64,000 nt of DNA from Galeopsis tetrahit (lineage: Eukaryota; Streptophyta; Magnoliopsida; Lamiales; Lamiaceae). The stretch is taken from positions 58,983,265 through 59,047,264 of the forward strand of contig OY776121.1 in NCBI GenBank assembly GCA_963675135.1. The letters run 5' to 3'. This document shows positions 46,816 through 57,043 of the stretch, piece after piece (position 1 is the stretch's first letter; every line of letters begins with the position of its first letter). Under the pieces are notes generated by a model. The model searched no databases. It was given only the letters and a program-made list of their open reading frames with translations, and was not told the DNA's origin. Made by a program: the position numbers and the translations under genes.

Positions 46816-47087
46816 ATCCGTAGATAATAGTACTTCAATTTCTCCATCCAAATAAAATTTGCAGAGGCTGGCAGTACCATTCATAGTCGTTACGACAAAC
46901 ACAATACTTATGAAATCAACCTTCTTATTATGATATTCAGTAATAAAATTTGCATTTAATTTCTTCAAAAGATATCAAAGGTACACAATGATAATCTTAT
47001 CACAATTACAGAATCTCAGACAGTAGTTTTAACTTGTTGTTGTTGATGCAATTAATCAGTTAAACAATTACTGAAGGAGAAAGAGAA
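46816..47087. other. unique spacer between R2 and the duplicated segment
   Basis: No reading frame, terminus or repeat supports a call. A short stretch at 46860-46920 has higher complexity, but I cannot assign it. Confidence 0.4.
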
Positions 47088-47770
47088 AACCCGCGTTTTT
47101 ATTACCCGGCCCGACTCATAATCCTGCCCCGCTTCTTTTAATTTAACCTCAGAATTCAAAAATTAAATAAAAAATGCCACACGTTTAATTAAAAAAAATA
47201 ATGAAAAGGAATCTAAATGTTACCGGCTGCGGAATCCGTAATAGCAGGTGAAAGGACCTAATTTAAAATTTTAAGAAACTTAATGGATAAAATAAAAAAA
47301 AAAAAGTGGTAACGGTGTGGATTAAAATTAAAATTGTGGTAATTTAATTGACTAAAGAAAATATCTATAACAAAAATAATATGTAAAGAAACTAGAGAAA
47401 TTATGAGGTGTTTACAGCAAACTCTTTAAAATCAATTTTCAGTTTTTAACTTTAGAAAAGTTTAAAGATATTATTTGTAGGTCTTTCTATAGTTAGAAAA
47501 AGCAATTATACTTTTTGACAAGAGGTGATCAATCAGAAATTAACACCCCAATCAAAAAATAATTAAATAATTAATATTTTAAAAATATGTATATATATAA
47601 GTATAAAATGTTCTTATAATATTTTTAATTAAACTTCTCTTTAATTAACATTTGTTTATTTTACTTTTTTAATTATAAATATTACTAACATTTATTTATT
47701 TATTTGATTTTTTAATTATAAAAAAATCGGATCATTTTGACTCAATGGCCCGACAATCTGTACAAAGTCT
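47088..47770. repeat. duplicated segment D1
   Basis: Shared with 48571-49757 (D2): begins cccgcgttt...attacccggcccgactc, includes gaaaaggaatctaaatgtta with ccggctgcgg, and ends atggcccgacaatc...tctgatggacccga. D1 lacks the hAT-like insertion present in D2 and so gives the empty site. Confidence 0.8.
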
Positions 47771-47774
47771 GATG

Positions 47775-48570
47775 GACCCGAATTTTGGTAAAAGGTGTAA
47801 AAAAGTAAAAATGTAAAAAAAAAAAAAGTATAAGAAAAGTAAAAAATGTGAAGAGAGACAAAAAAAATCACAATTAATATAATTTTGTGTAAAAAAATAA
47901 ATAATTATTAATAAATGTGAGAAATCAACTTAATAAAAAATGGAGTAAAGCTTTTAAGTGGAACATTTAAAATGATAGTAAATTATAATGGTTTAAAAGG
48001 AACAAAGAGTATTAAACAGTAAACACGTTATTTTGTAACCAACAAATACAATGGGCATTATATTATCAAACAATAGATTAAATAACCTGCAATCAACAAA
48101 AAGTACTCTTCATAATTATTTTGCAAAGAATAAAGCCATAGAAAGTAGAAAGTAGCCATATGATACGCCTGAGCTCATACATAAGAGTCATAAGACTATG
48201 TTTTTTTGGTGAGTTTAAAAAAAAAAAAATCAAAATTAAATTATTTTTCACAATCGAATTTATCATCAACTTTGAAGGCGTGAGACAATCTATTCTCTCT
48301 TTGGACACATGTCTCCTTTTTTTATTGGATATCATAAAGTTGTCATGTGGTTTAACTTTGTTCACATGTTCTCTTGTCCATTTTTGCAAGCAGGTCAAGT
48401 CATATTAATAGTCATAAATGTGTCATAATAATTAACTTTATTCACATGACATTATTATAGTTATAAAGGTTTCATAGTAATTGAATAATTTGTTCACATG
48501 CTATTGTCATCTTTTGATCACCACTTCCAATCTATATAATACAATTATCTTGATCACATGCTCTTGTTCA
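47775..48570 (+). repeat. dispersed MULE-associated repeat, copy R3
   Basis: Same landmarks as R1, from attttggtaaaaggtgtaaa to ttgatcacatgctcttgttc. It lies between D1 and D2, so the block R-D is repeated in tandem. Confidence 0.8.
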
Positions 48571-49757
48571 CCCGCGTTTATATTACCCGGCCCGACTCGT
48601 AATCGTGCCCCGCTTGTTTTAATTAAATAAAAATAGTAATGAAAAGGAATCTAAATGTTACCGGCTGCGGTATTACTAGACATGTTCAACCGCCGAAAAC
48701 CGCCGGTTACGGTTAAAAACAGGCGGTTTCGGTTTTGCAAAATTCGTAACCGAAACCGAACCGGCAAACCGTCGGTTACGGTTACGATTTTCTAACCGCC
48801 GGTTCGGTTAAAAACCGGCGGTTAGACGGTTTTTTTTTTTTTTATTTCTCTCTCCGTTTTTTGCTCGTTTTCACTCCGTTTTCGCTCGTTTTTTGTTCGT
48901 TTCAACTCATTTTTTAGAAACTACATTACTAGAATTTAATAAAAATTATATAACTTAAATTTATACATAAAAAATAGAAGAATTGTGTATTAAAAAAAAA
49001 AAAAAAAGCCGGAAAACCGGCGGTTAACCGCCAAAACCGACGGTTTCGGTTTGCCAAAACTAGTAACCGAAACCGAACCGTCATTTTCCGGTTACGGTTC
49101 GGTTTTTGAACCGTAACCGGCGGTTAAAAACCGACGGTTTTGCCGGTTCGGCGGTTAAAAACCGCTCATGTCTAGGTATTACAATAGCATGTGAAAGGAC
49201 CTAATTCAAAATTTTAAGAAATTTAATGGTTTAAATTAAAAAAGTGGTAACGGATGTTGATTAAAATTAAATTGTGGTAATTTAATGGAAAAAATAATTA
49301 TAATTTTAAAAAATAAAGTTATTGTTTTCATATAAAAGAAAATGATCATTAAATGAACCTACTTTTTTTAAACGATTACTATATGTAATGAAACCAGAGA
49401 AATTATGAGGTGTTTACAACAAACTCTTTAAAATCAATTTTAAGTTTTTAACTTTAGAAAAGTTAAAAGATTATGTGTAGGGTCTTTCTATTATTATTCT
49501 CGCTTCTTTACAATAGGTAATCAAAAATTAACACCTCATATATTTTTGTTATGATGTAATTAATCTTTGCAAAATAATTAAATAATTAATATTTAAAAAT
49601 ATATATATATATATATAAAAGTATAAAATGTTCTTATAATATTTTTAATTAAACTTCTCTTTAATTAACATTTATTTATTTTATTTTTTAATTATAAAAA
49701 ATTGGGTCATTTTGATTCAATGGCCCGACAATCCGTTCAGAGTCTGATGGACCCGAC
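48571..49757. repeat. duplicated segment D2, carrying a hAT-like insertion
   Basis: Paralogue of D1 interrupted at 48677-49174. After the insertion homology resumes at aatagcatgtgaaaggacct and runs to about 49757. Confidence 0.8.
48677..49174. mobile_element. hAT-like MITE rich in CCGGCGGTT motifs, 498 bp
   Basis: Ends tagacatg and catgtcta are perfect 8-bp inverted repeats. The 8-bp ggtattac flanks it at 48669-48676 and 49175-49182, the duplication size of hAT elements. D1 has the uninterrupted site. Both subterminal regions are packed with aaccgccgg/ccggcggtt and aaccgaaccg motifs in both orientations; the centre is AT-rich. There is no coding capacity. Confidence 0.85.
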
Positions 49758-50644
49758 CGAAAACAGCCCAACCCAGCCCGAAAAAGGACACGACGAGTTG
49801 GTCTGGCTCGACCCAAAAAGTATGGTTCAGCCCGACATATTTGATAATCATAATTGTATAGTATTTTATTATTAAATATTTTAACTCGTTTAAATTTTAA
49901 AGGATATTATTGTCATTTTATGTTGATTAATTTAATGTATTAGTAAGACGAAGTTGTGCGATTGCACATTGCACAGAACAAACACATTATTGCGAAGTGC
50001 AATCATATGCAAATAATTATATGTGTTTGATCAATGATCCAATAATATTTAATGTGTTTCATGTTATCATGAAGTGTGAAGCATTCCTGACGATAGAAAG
50101 ACGTTTGTTTGTATTATTAACGGGTTGCACTATTGTGTACCAGTTACATACATATAACTTGTTCCTATTTAATATTTGAACTAACACTATACAATATGTG
50201 AGTTAATACTATATTGTATTTAAATTGATATTATACTTTATTTAAATTAATATTATACTGAATTTATCATAACTCATGAGTAACATTCACCCATTTAAAA
50301 AATTATACTCCACTAAAAAAAATATATAGCATGTATGTAAATATGTAATTAGTACACACAAGTATTAATGTACTTGTATTAACTTTTGCTTAAATGATAG
50401 TGGAAATGATATTGAACCCTGATAAACTATTAACCCAACATCATAGGTTCGGCATGGAAACGACTATGTTTACTCTTTAAAAGTAATTTTCAGTTTAGAA
50501 TAAAAAAATATGGAGTCCAATTATGAATTTATCAGAGAAACTATTTCATAAACCACTTACACTATTATAATAATGTTCACATATTATAAACTCCCTTCAT
50601 TCCCCTATAAATTTTACATTGGAGGATGATACAAATTTTAAAGA
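49758..50644. other. AT-rich spacer with a fragment related to the 24.5-26.6 kb element
   Basis: At 50122 gggttgcactattgtgtacc starts a stretch matching the terminus of the Mutator-like element at 24540-26616, followed by the same gaactaa...tatacaatatgtga repeats. A mirror-like agtacacacaagtatt at about 50350 may be the other end. No exact 9-bp duplication was found. A CCCGAC-rich stretch at 49740-49840 belongs to the edge of D2. No gene is seen. Confidence 0.45.
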
Positions 50645-51221
50645 ATATTTTATTTTATATAAAATTTTGGTAAAAAGTGTAAAAAAAGTAAAAAAAAAAA
50701 AAAAAGTATAAGAAAAGTAAAAAATGTGAAGAGAGACAAAAAAAAATCACAATTAATATAATTTTGTGTAAAAAAACAAATAATTTATTAATAAATGTGA
50801 GAGACCAACTTAATAAAAAAATAGAGTAAAGTTTTAAGTGGAACATTTAAAATGATACTAGTAAATTATAATGGTTAAAAAGGAACAAAGGGTATTAAAC
50901 AGTAAACACATTATTTTGTAACCAACAAATACAATGGGCATTATATTATCAAACAGTAGATTAAATAACCTGCAATCAACAAAAACTCTTCATGATTATT
51001 TTTGCAAATAATAAAGCCATAGAAAGTAGAAACTATAGTCATATGATACGCCTGAGCTTATACATATGGTGAGTTTTAAAAAAAATTCAAAATTAAATTA
51101 TTTTTCACAGTCGGATTTTTCATCAACTTTGAAGGCGCGAGACAATCTATACACTATTTGGACACTAGTCTCTCTTTTTGTATTGCATATCATAAAGTTG
51201 TCGTGTCGATTAACTTTGTTC

Positions 51222-52464
51222 GGTGAAATATTTTTTTTTTTGTCATTTAAATTTGAGTGATTCTAAAATAATTTTTTAAGTTTTTAACTTTACAAAATAA
51301 ATCATATATCTTACAAGCTATTAATTTTAGTCCTTTTTAAAATCTATTTTAGTCATTTAAGTTTAAACTCCAATTTTAATCATTTAAATATAATAAAATT
51401 TGAAAACTTTAATAAAATTTAAAAAAAATACTGATTTTAACGTATATTTTTTTTAAAACATCATTAAAATATTTTTTAAAATTAAATAAAAACATCATTA
51501 AAATCTGAATTAGACTCAAATTCTACCTAGTCATTTTTTCCTAATTAATTAAAAATATGAAAATTCGAAAATAAAAACATATACTAAAATCTAGAAAATT
51601 GAAAGAAAATTATGAATATGTTAAAAAAAAGGGACAACTCCAACTATCCCTGTCATATTCCCCAAATGTAAATTATAGTATGATTTATATAATAAATTGA
51701 ACGAGATTATACGAGATTTTGTATCCGTAGACCTCCCATCCAATAAATTATTTCTCGACCTAAATTGAACACAAGTATAATTAAATCAAAACTCTATAAG
51801 TAATTATTGTGATAAACATATTAAATCATATAAAAACACATTCCAATTAATTTAATGCACATTTATTAAGTTTTGAAATTCTTATTTGAACTTGTTTGAT
51901 AATTATATGAGTCGAACTCAAATGAGCTTTAATCGAGTCGAGATTAATTTAAACCCTAAACCCCTGTCATATTCCCCAATTTTTTTTTAAATTATTATAT
52001 AAATCATATAATTTACATTTGGAGAATATGACCGGGGTAGTTGGAGTTGTCCCTTTTTTTTAATACATATTTATAATTTTCTTTCAAATTTCTATATTTT
52101 AGTATATATTTTTATTTTCGCATTTTTATATTTTTAATTAATTAGGAAAAAAATGGCTAGATAGAATTTGAGCACAGTTCAGATTTTAATGATGTTTTTA
52201 TTTAATTTTAAAAAATATTTTAATGATGTTTTAAAAATAATATACATTAAAATCAGTATTTTTTTTAAAATTTTATTAAAGTTTTCAAATTTTATTATAT
52301 TTAAATGATTAAAGTTGGAGTTTAAACTTAAAGAATTAAAATAGATTTTAAAAATAACTAAAATTAATAGCTTGTAAGATATAAGATGTATTTTGTAAAG
52401 TTAAAAATTTAAAGGATTTATTTTGGAATCACTCAAATTTACAGGACTAAAAAAATATTTCTTC
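51222..52464. mobile_element. long-inverted-repeat element A, 1243 bp, 9-bp target duplication
   Basis: The 9-bp actttgttc lies at 51213-51221 and 52465-52473. The two halves are near inverted copies over about 480 bp each (left 51222-51695, right about 51990-52464), e.g. atttgagtgatt and aatcactcaaat, agggacaactccaacta and tagttggagttgtccct. A loop of about 300 bp separates them. There is no coding sequence. Termini read ggtgaaatattt and aaatatttcttc. The 9-bp duplication and long inverted repeats fit non-autonomous Mutator-like elements. Copy R1 (about 41390) has the unbroken site. Confidence 0.88.
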
Positions 52465-52531
52465 ACTTTGTTCACATGCTCTTGTCCACTTTTACATGCA
52501 TGTCAGGTCGACATTAATAGTCATAAAGGTG

Positions 52532-53428
52532 TCATAGTGATTAACTTTGTTCACATGCTCTTGTTCACTTTCACATGACATTATTATAGTCATAAATGTG
52601 TCATAGTGATTAACTTTGTTCACATGCTCTTGTCCACTTTCACATGACATTATTATAGTCATAAATGTGTCATAGTGATTAACTTTGTTCACGTTCTCTT
52701 GTCCACTTTCACATGACATTATTATAGTCATAAATGTGTCATAGTGATTAACTTTGTTCACGTTCTCTTGTCCACTTTCACATGACATTATTATAGTCAT
52801 AAATGTGTCATAGTGATTAACTTTGTTCACGTTCTCTTATCCACTTTCACATGACATTATTATAGTCATAAATGTGTCATAGTGATTAACTTTGTTCACA
52901 TTCTCTTGTCCACTTTCACATGACATTATTATAGTCATAAATGTGTCATAGTGATTCACTTTGTTCACGTTCTCTTGTCCACTTTCACATGACATTATTA
53001 TAGTCATAAAGGTGGCATAGTGATTAACTTTGTTCACATGCTCTTGTCCACTTTAACATGACATTATTATAGTCATAAAGGTGGCATAGTGATTAACTTT
53101 GTTCACATGCTCTTGTCCACTTTCACATGACATTATTATAGTCATAAATGTGTCATAGTGATTCACTTTGTTCACGTTCTCTTGTCCACTTTCACATGAC
53201 ATTATTATAGTCATAAAGGTGGCATAGTGATTAACTTTGTTCACATGCTCTTGTCCACTTTCACATGACATTATTATAGTCATAAATGTGTAATAGTGAT
53301 TAACTTTGTTCACATTCTCTTGTCCACTTTCACATGACATTATTATAGTCATAAAGGTGTCATAGTGATTAATTTTGTTCACATGCTATTGTCATCTTTT
53401 AGTCACCACGTCCAATCTACATAATTCA
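52532..53428 (+). repeat. 69-bp minisatellite, 13 units in exact register
   Basis: Units start tcatagtgattaactttgtt (or a one- to two-base variant) at 52532 and then every 69 bp to 53360 without any length change. Each holds cttgtccactttcacatgac and attattatagtcataaa. Two variant forms occur, catgctcttg and acgttctcttg, as well as aatgtgtc versus aaggtggc. Because 69 is divisible by 3, the minus strand shows spurious open frames with a 23-residue repeat. Confidence 0.95.
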
Positions 53429-53520
53429 ATTATCTTGATCACATGCTCTTGTTCACTCTCCACTTTATATATCATCTTGAAAACCACATCGTCACCGAAT
53501 CCTTATATTTACTCTTAATT

Positions 53521-55251
53521 GGAGAATTTTTTTTAGTCCTATAAGTTTAAGAAATTTCAAAATAAATCCTTAAAGTTTTAAACTTTACAAAATACATATT
53601 TTATGTTTCAAACTTTCAATTTCAATCATTTTTTATTCAATTTTAATCATTTATCTTTTTAAGAGAATGAAGGGGTGACTTGACCCTTTATGTATTAAAA
53701 AAAAAATGACACATCATCATACCACATCATTATTTCTTCTATAAAAAAAAAAAAACTATTTGCAAAAAAAAAAAAAAAAAAAACTTGTTATAAACCAATT
53801 AATTCACTCAAATACTCAAACAATTGCAAAAGGAAGTGGATATAATTATAAAAATATTTGTCATATGATATAATTGTAAAATAAAATAAAATCGTGTTTT
53901 TTTTTTTTTTACAAAGAAGTAACCTTTTAATGTATTAGAGTGCAACTGATGCACAACTTTTTAGTAAAATAAGTAATACAATAGTATATTTTAAAAATAC
54001 ACATCTACGCACCCATTAATGTGATCTTTCTTATATATTTCAATAGATATGAAGTTATCTTTGTCAAAAAAAATGAGGTTATCTAAAAAAAAAAAGTCTT
54101 TATTTATTTTTATTTTTTAAATTCATACGATAAAATTTAATCTTGACTTGAAATATTAATTTATTTAAATTTAAGAGTGAGCAAATAATTTATACATTAT
54201 GTATTAATTAATTAATTTTAGAATGTCTTTATTGCAAAAATATATATATATATATATATATATTTTGCTCCAAACCAATTAATTCACTCAAAATTAATTC
54301 GCTCTCTTCCAAAAAAATTAAGGGTGTTCCGTTAAATTAAAATTATACTCCAAACCATGCATTAAAAAATGACCATTAAATTATTGTTTTTGAAGGGAAC
54401 AAAATGTATGCATAACTCACTAGTTTAATCTTTGATTGAAATATTAATTTGTTTAAATTTACGAGTGAGCGAATAATTTATACATTTCGTATTAATTAAT
54501 TAATTTTCGAATGTCTCAGACTTACTAGACCAAATTTTTTTCCTCAGCTTGTGTTATTCCTCAAAAAAAGCCTGATTCCTAATATTTTAATATAAATTTT
54601 GATTTGTCCATATAATTCTTATTATTATTCAATCACTCAAAATTAATTAATTAATACAGAATGTATAAATTATTCGCTCACTCTTAAATTTAAACAAATT
54701 AATATTTCAAGTCAAGATTAAATTTCATCGTATGAATTTTAAAAATTAATAAATAAAGACTTTTAGATAACCTCATATCTTTTTTTTTTTTTTACAAAGA
54801 TAACCTCATATCTATTGAAATATATTAGAAGAATCACATTAACGGGTGCATAACTATGTATTTTTTTTTTAAACAATTTTATTTTATTTTACAATTATAT
54901 CATATGACAAATTTTTTTACAAATATAAACACGCCCATCTTTAATTATTTGAGTGAATTAATTATTAATTGGTTTAGAGCAAAATAATTTATTTATCTTA
55001 TGTGTAGAGAACTCTTTTTTTTAATAAAAGAAATAATGATGTTGCATGATGATGTGTCCTTTTTTTTTTAATACATGAAGTGCCAAGTCACTACTTCATT
55101 CTTTTCAAAGATAAAAGATTAAAATTGAATAGAAAAATGATTGAAATTGAAAGTTTAAAACATAAAGGATGTATTTTGTAAGGTTTGAAACTTAAAGGAT
55201 TTATTTTGGAATGTCTTAAATTTATAGGACTAAAAAAAAAAAAAAATTCCC
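53521..55251. mobile_element. long-inverted-repeat element B, 1731 bp, 9-bp target duplication
   Basis: ctcttaatt lies at 53512-53520 and 55252-55260. The left end, ggagaattttttttagtcct, is mirrored at the right by aggactaaaaaaaaaaaaaa followed by ttccc. Arms of about 700 bp each continue with further mirrored blocks (e.g. gacacatcatca and tgatgatgtgtc; gatatgaagttatct and agataacctcatatc). There is no coding sequence. R1 at about 41690-41700 (ctcttaatttgcttcatgtc) shows the empty site. Terminus and arms are related to element C. Confidence 0.88.
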
Positions 55252-55300
55252 CTCTTAATTCACTTCATGTCAAGTATAGTTTATACCCAATAGTCTACCG

Positions 55301-56032
55301 ATCCCACTTCCCAAAAATCTCTCAATGAAAATCAATTGTTAGATAACTATTCAAGTTTTGATGCCATATATTATTTGTGAATTGCATTTGTTAAGTCAAT
55401 TACTTCTCCATATATAGATATGAAAGTATAAGTTGTTCGCTCAACATCAAGAAGTTGTGCGAAAAGATGTGTAGCGAGCATTTGGAGTTCTACAAGCTCG
55501 TTTCACATTTTTTCGACGTCCATGTCTTATTTGGGATAAGTTTTTGATAGAAAAAATTATAATGTCTTGTATTATCATGCACAATTAGATATTAGAGGAT
55601 GACGAGAAACTTACCAAACTTATTATGACCCCACTGGTTTTTTTAATGGATGATCTAATATGTGTTGATCAACGTTTTCAATACTTTACTGAGCACATTG
55701 CAAACCTATCCACTTATATAATTAATAGGGAACAACTTCGCAACAGAGAAACTCACATCGCTTTAAAAACAACTTAATTGAGCATATACGACAAAAATTG
55801 ACACTGAAAATTAAATATGTAATTTACATTTTCGGCGTTGTTGTATTTTATGGAGCATATCTATTTGTAGCTTAATTTATTTAATTATTATATTGAATTC
55901 CAACTCTTGTAATTTTAATGTTATTATTGACATGTAGTTTATTTTAAGTGTATGATAAAAATTTATATTATGATTTATAAATTATGAATGTCAAATAATT
56001 TAATATATTTCTTACATTTTTAAAATACAATA
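55301..56032. other. intergenic; weak remnant of a plant transposon protein
   Basis: Around 55720-55810 a frame reads REQLRNRETHIALKNNLIEHI, faintly like the C-terminus of PIF/Harbinger-type proteins, but stops and indels break it, and I cannot confirm it. Otherwise nothing is recognised. Confidence 0.3.
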
Positions 56033-56035
56033 AAA

Positions 56036-56866
56036 AAATGATTATACATAATTAATAAATAATGTGGCAGTTGAGGAAGGGAGAGGAATGGAGAACAAAT
56101 TTTTTTATACATAATTAATAAATAATGTGGCAGTTGAGGAAGGGAGAGGAATGGAGAACAAACCCTTGAATGCTCAAGGCTGACAGAGGAGGGAGAGGAA
56201 TCTAGATCGGGTCGGTTCAGCAAAATATGGAGCAAGGCAGCGCCACTGAAAGTATCAGCGACGGCTTGGCGAGCGCTATAGGATAGGTTACCAACACGCG
56301 AGAATCTATTCAGACGTAAAGTAATCCAAAATCTGGGGGATACGGGATGCGCTATATGTGGCAGCGGCAGCAAGTCGTCGGAACACGTGTTCCTTGAATG
56401 CTCGTACGCGAGGAAAATCTGGGAGGAAAATCGAAGGTGGTTGGGGATCTCAACAGTTCTTCACAACAACTTGAGAGAACACTTAATTCAACACACGAGC
56501 TTGGTCCGAGGTAAACGGTACGCAATTTTCACTATTTGCTTATGGGTGTGCACGATATGGGTTATTTGGAGAGGGAGAAACGCACTAATATTCAAAAACG
56601 AGAGTTTAGAAGCAGAAAAGGCAGCTGAGGAAGTTAAGAGCAGGACGTGGGGATGGTTATCGATAAAGGAGAGGTCTTTCTTTAATAGAGAGTTTGAGGA
56701 ATGGAGAACAAACCCTTTAAATTTTTTTGAGGAGTAGCGAGCATACTTACATGTAAACTGGAATAACACCTTCTCTGATAATTGTTTGTAACCTGGAATG
56801 CGTTATACATATAACCATTCTCCAAGCAATAAAGAGAATTAATTTTACTGATAAAAAAAAAAAAAT
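56036..56866 (+). mobile_element. 5'-truncated LINE with poly(A) tail
   Basis: The 3' end of a LINE ORF2 (56170-56737), then a 3' UTR of about 115 bp, then a run of 13 A at 56854-56866. A 64-bp duplication at the left edge (tatacataattaataaataa..., 56043 and 56107) includes ggaagggagaggaatggaga twice. aaaaaatgattat (about 56034) and aaaaaatgtgattat (about 56868) may be an imperfect target duplication. Confidence 0.75.
56170..56737 (+). pseudogene. LINE ORF2 C-terminus (zf-RVT domain)
   Basis: The frame reads FSKIWSKAAPLKVSATAWRA, a stop (tag at about 56277), then DRLPTRENLFRRKV, CAICGSGSKSSEHVFLECSY, ARKIWEE and VIWRGRNALIFKN. This is the zinc-binding region at the end of plant LINE reverse transcriptases, where CxxC...HxxxxC coordinates zinc. 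It ends at a normal stop, EEWRTNPLNFFEE. Endonuclease and reverse transcriptase cores are missing through 5' truncation. Confidence 0.85.
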
Positions 56867-57043
56867 GAAAAAATGTGATTATTTGTACACTTTTTCTATT
56901 AAACGTTCCAAGATTAATTACTTCACACTCATCACCTACAATACCCTCATTTATTTTACCTCAAACACCACCAAATTTTTTTTCTTAAAAAGCGTACCAA
57001 TCAACTTGTGCAAGTTATTATGGGACGGAGGGAGTATATTTTT

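Larger units (their letters stand above)
50645..55300 (+). repeat. dispersed MULE-associated repeat, copy R4, split by two insertions
   Basis: R4 is read as 50645-51221, then 52465-53520, then 55252-55300. Its segments line up in order with R1 (40800-41735). Between them lie elements A (51222-52464) and B (53521-55251). Within the middle segment the 69-bp unit is expanded to 13 copies. Confidence 0.85.

Noticed and set aside
52492..53382. Minus-strand open frames with a 23-residue repeat (NKVNHYDTFMTIIMSCESGQ)
   Set aside because: They arise because the minisatellite unit is 69 bp, a multiple of three; no start context, promoter or homologous protein supports coding.
54236..54262. (TA)n tracts as an origin or scaffold-attachment signal
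   Set aside because: TA microsatellites are frequent throughout this AT-rich window and nothing distinguishes this one.
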